A stretch of DNA of 64,000 nt from RGIG4097 sp964550635. Its GTDB lineage: Bacteria; Bacillota; Clostridia; Christensenellales; CAG-917. The DNA lies in assembly GCA_964550635.1 (NCBI GenBank), contig CAZJZV010000001.1, positions 62,001 to 126,000 on the forward strand, given 5' to 3'. A program made the translations under genes and the position numbers. Within the stretch, counting starts at the first letter, position 1, and every line of letters begins with the position of its first letter. Of the stretch, positions 9,080 through 17,047 are shown one piece after another. A model generated the notes under the pieces. The model ran no database searches, had not been told where the DNA came from, and was given only the letters and a program-made list of their open reading frames with translations.

Positions 9080-11353
9080 ATGAAAAAATCTCATAAAATT
9101 TTGAAACGAAATCTATTTTACTCCGTGACGGGCGCGATAGCACTGATTTTCGGGATTATACTTGTCGGAATAGGCGTTACGCTCGGTTGTTTTTGTCTAT
9201 GGGCGAACGAAAAATCCGTAGACGAAACCCTACTTCCGCAAGGGAAAAATCTTCCGGTGTTTTTCGACGCCTGCGGAAATCAAATCGACTATCAAACGGA
9301 CGATTATCTATCTCCGGGTGAAGTCCCCGAAAATCTGAAAAAGGCTTTCATTGCGCTTGAAGACAAGCGTTTTTACTCTCATGACGGCATCGACACCTAT
9401 CGTATTTTCGGTGCGCTTGTCAAAAACGCAAAGAGCGGTAGAATTGTCGAAGGTGCGTCCACAATCACCCAACAACTAGTGAAAAACACGCATCTAACCG
9501 CGGAAAAATCCATAAATCGCAAACTCAACGAAATGGCTATCGCGATGAAAATCGAAGAAGAATATTCAAAAGACGAGATTTTATCAATGTATACCTCCAT
9601 CATTTATTTTGGTGCGGGCGCATACGGTGTGAAAGACGCAAGCAAGTTGTATTTCGACTGCGAGCCGAGCGATTTGACCTTGTCCCAGTGCGCTACCCTT
9701 GCGGGAATCGTCAAAAATCCGAAGAAATACTCCCCGCTTAACGACCTTGAAAGCGCAACGAAACGGCGCAATCTCGTGCTTTCAGTTATGTTGAAAGAAA
9801 ATTGCATAACGAAAAGCGAATATGAAAGCGCAATTTCAGAAAAAATCGTCGTGAAAAAAGGCGAAAACATGAGTCATTCTTTTTACGTTGACAGAGTCAT
9901 AGAAGAAATCACCGAAAAACTCGGTTTGACCAAGTATCAACTCGACAATTCAGGCTACAAAATCTACACGAATATGGACTCGAAAATGCAATCCGCACTC
10001 GAATGCGAAAGTGAAAATATGAACAATTTCGCACGTGAAAACACAAACAATGAAACTATCGTCGTTGACAATCAAAACGGCAAAATTCTTGCACATTTTT
10101 CATCGACCGGCTACCCCGTCCACCGTCAAGCAGGCTCGACACTCAAACCGCTCGTAGTCTATGCGCCTGCACTTCAAGAAAACGTAATCGACCTAGCTAC
10201 CCCTATCCTTGACGAATTGACAAGTTTCGGTGATTGGACTCCTAGCAACTTTAATGACGTCTACTTCGGCATGACCAATCCGCGCGAAAGCATCAAAAAA
10301 TCGTTGAATACCGTAGCGGTGAAAATCGGCTCATACGTAGGAGAAAAGAATATGCATGACTACGGCAACCGTTTCGGACTCACGCTCACGGACGACGATT
10401 GCAATTTGACTTTATCATTGGGGGCAACGAAAAACGGAACAACTCCAAGGCAAATAGCAAGTGCATATTCCGCACTATACGACGGAAATTTGAAAACGTC
10501 GTCATATATAAATTACGTCACGTTCAACGGCAAAAAAGTGTATTCTAACGCGGCCAAATCAACAAAAGTCATCGACTCCGACGTTGCGTTTTTGTTGACG
10601 GATTGCCTCTGTGATACAGTGAAAGACGGCACCGCAAAAACTCTCTCCACTCTTCCCTATCAAGTCGCCGCAAAGACGGGCACAACGAATGACGACGCTT
10701 GGTGCTCCGCCTACACAACCGCGCATACTATATGCGTATGGCACGAAGGAAATGAAGTCGGTGGCGGTCATCCGACAATGCACGCAAAAAGGATTTTCGA
10801 AAAGATTTACGACGGCTATACACCGCAAAATTTCATAAAACCCGACAACGTAGACGAGAAATACGTGGACGACTACTCTACGCTCAAGAACAAATCCGTG
10901 ACTTTTGCCGGTGACTGCACTCCGTCGAAATTCACGAGAAAAGAGTTTTTCAGAAAATCCACCGCAAAAACCGCAAATCAGTCGTTGTTTGAAAAAGCAA
11001 ACGTGGATTTTGAAATAGTTGTTATCGGCGACAAGGTCAAAATCACTTTCGAGCGCGAAAAAGTCTATGACTACACACTTATTCGAGAAGACGTTTTCGG
11101 TGAGAAAACAATACTAAATCTCTTTCAAGACCTGACCGCCTACACCGCAGACGGCAAAGAAATCGAGAGCGATAGCGCGACTTATCAAGACGGAATTTTC
11201 GCCGACAAAAAAACAATCACGATTTTCGACCAACCCTTGAGCGTCGGAAATCCAGTGAAATACACTCTATCCGCTACGATAAAAAACAAAAATTCCCAAA
11301 ACAAAGTTTTGGGAAAATCAGAAAAATCGGTATTAGTCGGTTTTACTTTTTGA
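9080..11353 (+). CDS. Class A penicillin-binding protein (transglycosylase/transpeptidase)
   Basis: This bifunctional peptidoglycan synthase is anchored by one N-terminal membrane segment (about residues 13-40). The GT51 glycosyltransferase has its catalytic glutamate in ALEDKRFYSHDGID (Glu94) and the GASTITQQLVKN motif. The transpeptidase has all three penicillin-binding motifs: STLK with Ser353, SLN at 408-410 and KTGT at 532-535. About 120 residues of beta-rich tail follow. At 757 residues it is of normal PBP1 size. It is divergent from miaB and its 3' end overlaps the convergent metallo-hydrolase gene by 11 nt. Confidence 0.93.
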   Translation: MKKSHKILKRNLFYSVTGAIALIFGIILVGIGVTLGCFCLWANEKSVDETLLPQGKNLPVFFDACGNQIDYQTDDYLSPGEVPENLKKAFIALEDKRFYSHDGIDTYRIFGALVKNAKSGRIVEGASTITQQLVKNTHLTAEKSINRKLNEMAIAMKIEEEYSKDEILSMYTSIIYFGAGAYGVKDASKLYFDCEPSDLTLSQCATLAGIVKNPKKYSPLNDLESATKRRNLVLSVMLKENCITKSEYESAISEKIVVKKGENMSHSFYVDRVIEEITEKLGLTKYQLDNSGYKIYTNMDSKMQSALECESENMNNFARENTNNETIVVDNQNGKILAHFSSTGYPVHRQAGSTLKPLVVYAPALQENVIDLATPILDELTSFGDWTPSNFNDVYFGMTNPRESIKKSLNTVAVKIGSYVGEKNMHDYGNRFGLTLTDDDCNLTLSLGATKNGTTPRQIASAYSALYDGNLKTSSYINYVTFNGKKVYSNAAKSTKVIDSDVAFLLTDCLCDTVKDGTAKTLSTLPYQVAAKTGTTNDDAWCSAYTTAHTICVWHEGNEVGGGHPTMHAKRIFEKIYDGYTPQNFIKPDNVDEKYVDDYSTLKNKSVTFAGDCTPSKFTRKEFFRKSTAKTANQSLFEKANVDFEIVVIGDKVKITFEREKVYDYTLIREDVFGEKTILNLFQDLTAYTADGKEIESDSATYQDGIFADKKTITIFDQPLSVGNPVKYTLSATIKNKNSQNKVLGKSEKSVLVGFTF
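11281..11315 (-). terminator. Terminator of the pheS-to-metallo-hydrolase operon, embedded in the PBP gene
   Basis: A perfect 10-bp stem (TTCCCAAAAC, 3-nt loop, complement) lies inside the 3' end of the plus-strand PBP gene. On the minus strand it is followed by TTTTTGTTTTTT, so it suits termination of the convergent minus-strand operon. Plus-strand sequence after it has no T-run. Confidence 0.75.
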
Positions 11354-12155
11354 AAACTTTATCTGTGCGATAGATAATGCCGTCCTTTCTCTTCGGATAT
11401 TGTTTCACAGAGTAGAAAAGAGTGTTTCGTTTCGTGCGGGACAGAATATCCTTCCCCCAGGAAATTATCTCCGCGATATATTCGCTTTCGAGTTTCGGGG
11501 TGCGGTGTCCCCAGTAGACAGAGTGTGTCAAACTCATATCGTATAGCCACTCTGCAGACGGCAACCATTCTTCAAGAGAAGTATTCCCGGGGAGCATCAT
11601 CCAAAGTGCGTCGCAAACGTTGTCCCCGCTAAAAACGATTTTATCCGTTTCGTCGACGAGCGCAACAGAGCCGAGCGTATGCCCTTTCGTTTCCTTGACG
11701 GTTATGATTTTTCCACCGAGGTCGAAGACGGTATTTTCATCGAAAGGAATAGTTTTCGTCTTAAATTCAGGCTTTTTGACGTCTTTTAAGCAGAAACCCT
11801 GCTCTTTAAGCGGTTTGTTTACCGAGAGAAATACCCTGCGCATAAACACGGAATACATCTTGTTGTTTAAGGGGCGCAAGTCTTTTTTCGGGATATAAAT
11901 CTCTTCAAACTGCCCTTTTCCGCCGATATGATCAAGGTGTCCGTGAGTCGCAACGACAACAATGGGCAACGACGTGATTTTTCTCACCGCACCGCGCATA
12001 TCGCAAAAACCCGTACCACAATCGACGAGCATCGCTTTATTTTCACCCACGATGAGATAGCAGTTGGCGGTGCCGAATTCGTCAATTTTATACACGCCGT
12101 CCGCAATTTTTTCGATTGGTAAATCACTTCTCTCGCCGTAGATTTTTTTCATCAA
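11343..12155 (-). CDS. MBL-fold metallo-hydrolase
   Basis: A 270-residue metallo-beta-lactamase-fold enzyme. The metal-binding motif THGHLDHIGG is present, followed by a GHTLGS histidine and an FSGDNVCD aspartate segment, as in the glyoxalase II-like group. The substrate cannot be inferred. Its start overlaps the thiI stop by 4 nt, so it is the last gene of the pheS-pheT-mutS2-iscS-thiI operon. No signal peptide is seen, so it is probably cytoplasmic. Confidence 0.85.
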   Translation of the reverse strand: MMKKIYGERSDLPIEKIADGVYKIDEFGTANCYLIVGENKAMLVDCGTGFCDMRGAVRKITSLPIVVVATHGHLDHIGGKGQFEEIYIPKKDLRPLNNKMYSVFMRRVFLSVNKPLKEQGFCLKDVKKPEFKTKTIPFDENTVFDLGGKIITVKETKGHTLGSVALVDETDKIVFSGDNVCDALWMMLPGNTSLEEWLPSAEWLYDMSLTHSVYWGHRTPKLESEYIAEIISWGKDILSRTKRNTLFYSVKQYPKRKDGIIYRTDKVFKK

Positions 12156-13336
12156 TACACCTCAACGTTTTCGATAGCGTTTTTGATGAGTTCGTCAGCG
12201 ACCGCACTCATATTCTCTTCCGCCTTTTCGACGACTTCGAGTCTGGGATGAATTGCGGGACTTTTGGGCAAAAACACGGTGCAACAATCTTCATACGGCA
12301 AAATCGATGTTTCGTAGGTGCCTATTTTGCGTGCGATAGACATGATTTCTTCTTTGTCAAACGCAACAAGCGGACGAAGGATAGGAAGATTTGTGGTTGC
12401 ACCTGTGCAAGTCATACTCTCGACCGTTTGAGATGCGACTTGACCAAGACTTTCCCCTGTCACTATTGATCTGCAATCGTCCTTTTTCGCGAGCAAAGTT
12501 GCGATGCGCATCATATATCTGCGCATTATGGTTATCATAAATTCGGACGGGCAAGACTTGTGTATTTCAAGTTGAATATCCGTGAAAGGCACAACGTATA
12601 GTTTGATTTTCCCGGTGTACTTTTCCACGAGATTTCTGAGTTCTATCACCTTTTCTTTTGCTTTTTCGGAGGTGTACGGCGGTGATGAGAAATGCACTGC
12701 GGTGAGTTTTAGACCGCGCTTTGCCATCATGTACGCCGCAACAGGCGAGTCAATACCACCGCTCAAAAGTAGCATACCTTTTCCACTGCACCCGACGGGA
12801 AGTCCGCCCGCTCCCATAATCACCTTCGAGTAGACGAAGGCGGAGCCGTTTTCGCGAATATCAACCATAAATTCATAGTCGAATTTCTCAAGGGACACTT
12901 TGTAGCGCAAAGTTTCGAGTATCATGCTTGCAAGATTTCCCGCGATTTCATAGGATTTCATAGGAATACGCTTGTCTGCGCGCTTGACAGTCACTCTGAA
13001 AGTCGGATTTGAAAGCACGTTTTCTTCGTCGATTTCAAGCGCAAGGGTTTTGAGCGCCTGTTTTATTGCGGAAAAATCGTTGTCAAAGTCCGTAGGTACC
13101 TTCGTCGCAACCGACAAAGAGTAAATTCCGAAGACGCATTTCAATCTTTCAAGGATTTCTTCGGTGTCGTCGACGTCGAAATCTTCGACAAAATATCTGC
13201 CTTGAGTGCGAGAAAACTTGCAATCGAAGTCAGAAATGACTGTACGAATGTTTTTGATGAGCAAACTTTCAAAATACTCACGGTTTTTTCCTTTCAAGAA
13301 AATTTCACCGTATCTGATGATGATAACTTTTTCCAT
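12152..13336 (-). CDS. thiI: tRNA 4-thiouridine synthase ThiI (no rhodanese domain)
   Basis: ThiI adenylates U8 of tRNA and inserts sulfur to form s4U; in some bacteria it also serves thiamine synthesis. The 394-residue form has an N-terminal ferredoxin-like/THUMP RNA-binding region and a PP-loop ATPase with LLSGGIDSPVAAYMMAKRG. The C-terminal rhodanese domain of the E. coli enzyme is absent, which is usual for Firmicutes. The ATG at 13336 (EKVIIIRYGEIFLKGKN) is chosen over the frame start at 13375, which would overlap the upstream gene. Adjacency to a cysteine desulfurase mirrors the nifZ-thiI pair of Bacillus subtilis, where the desulfurase is the dedicated sulfur donor. Confidence 0.95.
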   Translation of the reverse strand: MEKVIIIRYGEIFLKGKNREYFESLLIKNIRTVISDFDCKFSRTQGRYFVEDFDVDDTEEILERLKCVFGIYSLSVATKVPTDFDNDFSAIKQALKTLALEIDEENVLSNPTFRVTVKRADKRIPMKSYEIAGNLASMILETLRYKVSLEKFDYEFMVDIRENGSAFVYSKVIMGAGGLPVGCSGKGMLLLSGGIDSPVAAYMMAKRGLKLTAVHFSSPPYTSEKAKEKVIELRNLVEKYTGKIKLYVVPFTDIQLEIHKSCPSEFMITIMRRYMMRIATLLAKKDDCRSIVTGESLGQVASQTVESMTCTGATTNLPILRPLVAFDKEEIMSIARKIGTYETSILPYEDCCTVFLPKSPAIHPRLEVVEKAEENMSAVADELIKNAIENVEVY

Positions 13337-13361
13337 ATATCTCCAATTTGACTGAAAACAG

Positions 13362-14501
13362 TCATTTTCTTGCATATTCTACGAGGACTTTCATTTCCTC
13401 AACTATCTTTTCGACGACGAAATCAACCTCGTCCATATCGTTGAATTGACTCACACTGAAACGCACTATGCCGTCGCGATGATTTTCGTCGAGACCGAGC
13501 AAACTCTTGAATCTGCTTTCGTGATGAGAACTACACGCCGAGCCTATTCCGACTAAAATGCCGTGTTTTTCAAGGGAATGCAACAAAACTTCACCGCGCA
13601 CACCTTGGAATGCGACAGTGAGAATGTTGGGAGCGTGATTATCATCGGGCGTGATAACGACGGTATTTGGCAAATTTTCAAGAATTTTACCCTTCAAGTA
13701 TTCCAAATATTGCGATTTTTTGGAATAGTTTTCATCAAAACTTGCCATATTCATCTCGATTGCCTTCGTGAATGCAACGATCATCGGAAGATTTTCCGTT
13801 CCCGACCGCATACCATATTCCTGCCCACCGCCAAACAAAAGCGGACGAATTGACGTGCCTTTCTTGACAAACAATGCGCCGATTCCTTTCGGTGCGTGTA
13901 TCTTATGCCCCGAAATTGAATACAAATCGACTCCGAGCGCTCTCAAATTCACCTTGACTTTTCCGAGTGCTTGCACACCGTCGCTGTGAAAAACTGCGGA
14001 CGGAGAGTGCTTTTTCGTCATTTTGACGAGTTTTGCAATATCATTCACCGCCCCCGTTTCGTTGCTCACGTGCATAATCGACACGAGCGTGGTGTTGTCA
14101 GTCAACAACTTTTCAAATTCGACTTCATCAATGCTTCCGTCCGTTTTAATTGGCGCAAACTTGACGTCGTAACCTTGCATTGCAAGTTCTTTTGCAGGAT
14201 TGACGATTGCATCGTGTTCCCCTTCACCCACGATAATTCTGCCGTTTTTGGCTTTTTTCGTGCAAAATAGCGACCAATTGTCACTTTCAGTGCCACCCGA
14301 CGTGAAATACAATTCTCCTTCGGGCGCACGCAAATATTTCAAAATCTCCGCGCGTTTATTCTTCAAAACCACGCTTGCGCTCACCGACTGTCCGTATAAT
14401 GCGGACGGATTGAAATAGTCCTCGTTTGCTTTCAAATATGCGTCAAGGACTTCGGGATATGCTTTCGTGGTCGCCGCGTTGTCAAGATAGATGATTTTCA
14501 T
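13362..14501 (-). CDS. Cysteine desulfurase (IscS/NifZ-like), probable ThiI partner
   Basis: This class I PLP cysteine desulfurase removes sulfur from cysteine and hands it to acceptors. The 379-residue protein starts YLDNAATTKAYPEV, has the HSDGVQALGK cofactor region, the PLP lysine in SGHKIHAPKG and the active cysteine in GIGSACSSHHE. All catalytic features are intact. It lies 25 nt upstream of thiI and overlaps the preceding small membrane-protein gene by 4 nt. Context suggests a tRNA-thiolation role, but general Fe-S supply cannot be excluded. Confidence 0.93.
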   Translation of the reverse strand: MKIIYLDNAATTKAYPEVLDAYLKANEDYFNPSALYGQSVSASVVLKNKRAEILKYLRAPEGELYFTSGGTESDNWSLFCTKKAKNGRIIVGEGEHDAIVNPAKELAMQGYDVKFAPIKTDGSIDEVEFEKLLTDNTTLVSIMHVSNETGAVNDIAKLVKMTKKHSPSAVFHSDGVQALGKVKVNLRALGVDLYSISGHKIHAPKGIGALFVKKGTSIRPLLFGGGQEYGMRSGTENLPMIVAFTKAIEMNMASFDENYSKKSQYLEYLKGKILENLPNTVVITPDDNHAPNILTVAFQGVRGEVLLHSLEKHGILVGIGSACSSHHESRFKSLLGLDENHRDGIVRFSVSQFNDMDEVDFVVEKIVEEMKVLVEYARK

Positions 14502-14992
14502 CTTTTTGCTCCAAGATTGTAGTTTTCGTTTATCAGTGCGTTCAAATAGTCGTCGGGCGCAAACAAAACTCTGTGCATTTCTCCGTTTTCGAGATGAAAT
14601 TCAAGTGCTTTCACTCCGTAATCGCAGGGATTTTCGCACATAACGAAATCGCGCGGATCGATGACGTCGATGAAATTTCCATAGCTATCAACGTCGTTCC
14701 AAGTGATTTCGAGTTTTCTTTCCGTCCGTCCAACGACGTTCGTCGTTGAAAACGCTATTCTTTCGTAGTTGTATGAATACGTATACTTCAACACGGTTTT
14801 ATTGTATCCGTGCATCACGACCGCTCCCGCAATTACAAATACTCCCATAGGTATGAAGAAAAAGTAGTTGTAGAGAGATGCAAGCAAGATAAATCCGAGC
14901 CCGAAAAGCACGAGCAAAACGCCGACAATTTGTCTACTTCTCGCCGATTTAGGAAGTTCGATATTCACACTTTGTTCATAGTTATCCATCAT
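14498..14992 (-). CDS. Small membrane protein of unknown function
   Basis: A 164-residue protein not recognised as a named family. Two adjacent hydrophobic segments (about residues 20-60) form a hairpin. They are followed by a soluble C-terminal half rich in beta-type residues, reminiscent of membrane-anchored PH-like domains; that resemblance is only an impression. The start ATG overlaps the mutS2 stop by one base (TAATG) and the stop overlaps the iscS start, so it is translationally coupled within the operon. A second ATG follows immediately at 14989. Confidence 0.7.
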   Translation of the reverse strand: MMDNYEQSVNIELPKSARSRQIVGVLLVLFGLGFILLASLYNYFFFIPMGVFVIAGAVVMHGYNKTVLKYTYSYNYERIAFSTTNVVGRTERKLEITWNDVDSYGNFIDVIDPRDFVMCENPCDYGVKALEFHLENGEMHRVLFAPDDYLNALINENYNLGAKR

Positions 14993-17046
14993 TATTTCAC
15001 CTTGTAGTAATCCCCTGATTTTACTTTTACGACGATTTTGCCAAAGGCAACGTCCGCTTCCCCACGTGAATTTTTCTTCACGAGTTTCCCCTTTTTGCTG
15101 AGCGATTTCACCCAAACGTTATCCCCGATTTTCAATTCGCCGTCAACGGGTGCATCTTCGATCACGCTCTCTTTGTCGTATTTTGCGGACAGATTTTCAA
15201 GTTGTTTTTTCGCTTTGCGCGCCTTGAACAAATCCGCATCCGTGATTTCTTTGTGCGGTTTTGCAAGGATTGCTTTGATTTCATCGATAAGGTCGTTTGC
15301 TTCGTCAACCGAATTTTCAATCAAATCTCTCGTACCGCGCCTAATCGTTTCATCGAGTTTTTCGCGTTTTTGCACGATGACCGCTTTTTCTTTTTCCGCT
15401 TCTTTGAGAGCGTCTGCGGCTTTCATTCTGTCAACGCTTGCATCCGTCACAAGTTGCCACGCTTGACGACGAGTTTCTTCCGCGGCGTTCAGGACTTCGT
15501 CGAATTTGCGTTTTTCGGGAGAAACTTTGTTGCGCGCTCCGTCCACGATTTCGCGATTAAGTCCTAGTTTTGCGGCAATATCCAGTGCGTTAGAACACCC
15601 GATTGCGCCCATAACGAGTTTATAGGTGGGAGACAAAGTTTCCACGTTAAATTCCATCGATGCGGTGACGACGCGCGGTGTCACAAGCGCAAACTCTTTC
15701 AAGTCGTTGAAGTGGGACGTCACGAGAGATTTCGCTCCCGTTTTCATAACCCATTCGCATATTCCGACCGCAAGTGCGGAGCCTTCGCCGGGGTCAGTGC
15801 CTGCACCCAACTCATCGAACAAAAGTAATGATTTATCACTGATTTTGCCTAGAATTTCAATGATATTCTTGATATGTCCCGAAAACGTTGACAAACTTTG
15901 TTCTATACTCTGTTCGTCCCCTATGTCGCTATACACTCCGTCAAACACCGAGACCGTCGCGCTTTTTGCGGGTATGAACATTCCGCTCATAGCAAGCAAA
16001 ACGGATAGTCCTACGAGTTTCAGGGTTACCGTCTTCCCGCCCGTGTTAGGCCCCGTGATCAACAACATTTTGTCGTCTTGTTTGAGTTCAAGGGTGATAG
16101 GTACGACTTTTTTCGTGTCGATGAGCGGATGTCTGCCTTGTTTTATTGAAATTTCTCCGCCCGAAGTAAGTTCGGGGCGCACCGCTTTCCATTCGCGCGC
16201 AAGCCCTGCCTTTGCAAAGACCAAATCCATATCCACGATAATCTCGTAAGAGCGGGATATCGCTTTTGCAACGCCCTGTATCGTGGCGGAATATCTTCTC
16301 AAAATCTTTTCGATTTCGTTTTGTTCTTCGATTTTGGCGGTTTTCAGGTCGTTGTTGAGTTCGACGATTGCCATAGGTTCGACGAATAACGTTGAACCAG
16401 ACGACGATTGGTCGTGTATCAACCCTGTTATCGTTCCCTTATACTCGCTTTTCAACGGAATGACGTATCTATCCCCGCGCATCGTGATGATATTATCCTG
16501 CAAATATTTTTGGTAGGACGAAGACGTGATATACCCTTGCAACTTGGTTTTCACGTTTTCGTTCAACTTCCTTATGCGGATTCTGATCGAACGAAGTTCG
16601 GGGGACGCGCTATCGGCGACTTCTGATTCCGATATAAAATCTTCAAATATCCGTTTTTCAAGCGTCGCGTCGAAATACAATCCGCCCGCCATATCGAGCA
16701 AATTCGGAATGCCGTTGACGGCGTCGAGTGCCTTTGACAGTCTGCGCGCTACTCGTAGCGAGCGACCGACTTTCAACACTTCGGAAATCGCAAGCACCGC
16801 ACCTTTTTCCGCTTTCATCAAGATTTCTTCGATATCGTCAACGGAAAAGGACGGATTGACTGAAAAATCGAACAGAGTCCTATCCGCTTCCGCCGTCAAG
16901 TCAAGGGAAAAACTCGCTTCCCCTATGCTCTCGCAAGGAGTAAGGGAAAGCGCCTTTGCCTTTCCGCCTTCAGACTGTGCATGGTCGGCAAGCAATGATA
17001 GGATTTTATCGTATTCGAGAGTTTTCAGACTTTTTGAGTCGAACAT
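14992..17046 (-). CDS. mutS2: MutS2 family protein lacking the C-terminal Smr domain
   Basis: MutS2 is a MutS-like ATPase linked to recombination control and, in Bacillus, to rescue of collided ribosomes. The 684-residue protein shows the core and lever region, then the ATPase with ITGPNTGGKT, DIGDEQSIEQSLSTFS and LLFDELGAGTDPGEG, a coiled-coil insert and a KOW/SH3-like segment near the end (IGDNVWVKSLSKKGKLV). It stops right after that segment. The roughly 80-residue Smr nuclease domain that ends typical 780-residue MutS2 proteins is missing, and no Smr remnant is visible downstream. It follows pheT after 1 nt. Confidence 0.92.
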   Translation of the reverse strand: MFDSKSLKTLEYDKILSLLADHAQSEGGKAKALSLTPCESIGEASFSLDLTAEADRTLFDFSVNPSFSVDDIEEILMKAEKGAVLAISEVLKVGRSLRVARRLSKALDAVNGIPNLLDMAGGLYFDATLEKRIFEDFISESEVADSASPELRSIRIRIRKLNENVKTKLQGYITSSSYQKYLQDNIITMRGDRYVIPLKSEYKGTITGLIHDQSSSGSTLFVEPMAIVELNNDLKTAKIEEQNEIEKILRRYSATIQGVAKAISRSYEIIVDMDLVFAKAGLAREWKAVRPELTSGGEISIKQGRHPLIDTKKVVPITLELKQDDKMLLITGPNTGGKTVTLKLVGLSVLLAMSGMFIPAKSATVSVFDGVYSDIGDEQSIEQSLSTFSGHIKNIIEILGKISDKSLLLFDELGAGTDPGEGSALAVGICEWVMKTGAKSLVTSHFNDLKEFALVTPRVVTASMEFNVETLSPTYKLVMGAIGCSNALDIAAKLGLNREIVDGARNKVSPEKRKFDEVLNAAEETRRQAWQLVTDASVDRMKAADALKEAEKEKAVIVQKREKLDETIRRGTRDLIENSVDEANDLIDEIKAILAKPHKEITDADLFKARKAKKQLENLSAKYDKESVIEDAPVDGELKIGDNVWVKSLSKKGKLVKKNSRGEADVAFGKIVVKVKSGDYYKVK

Positions 17047-17047
17047 T

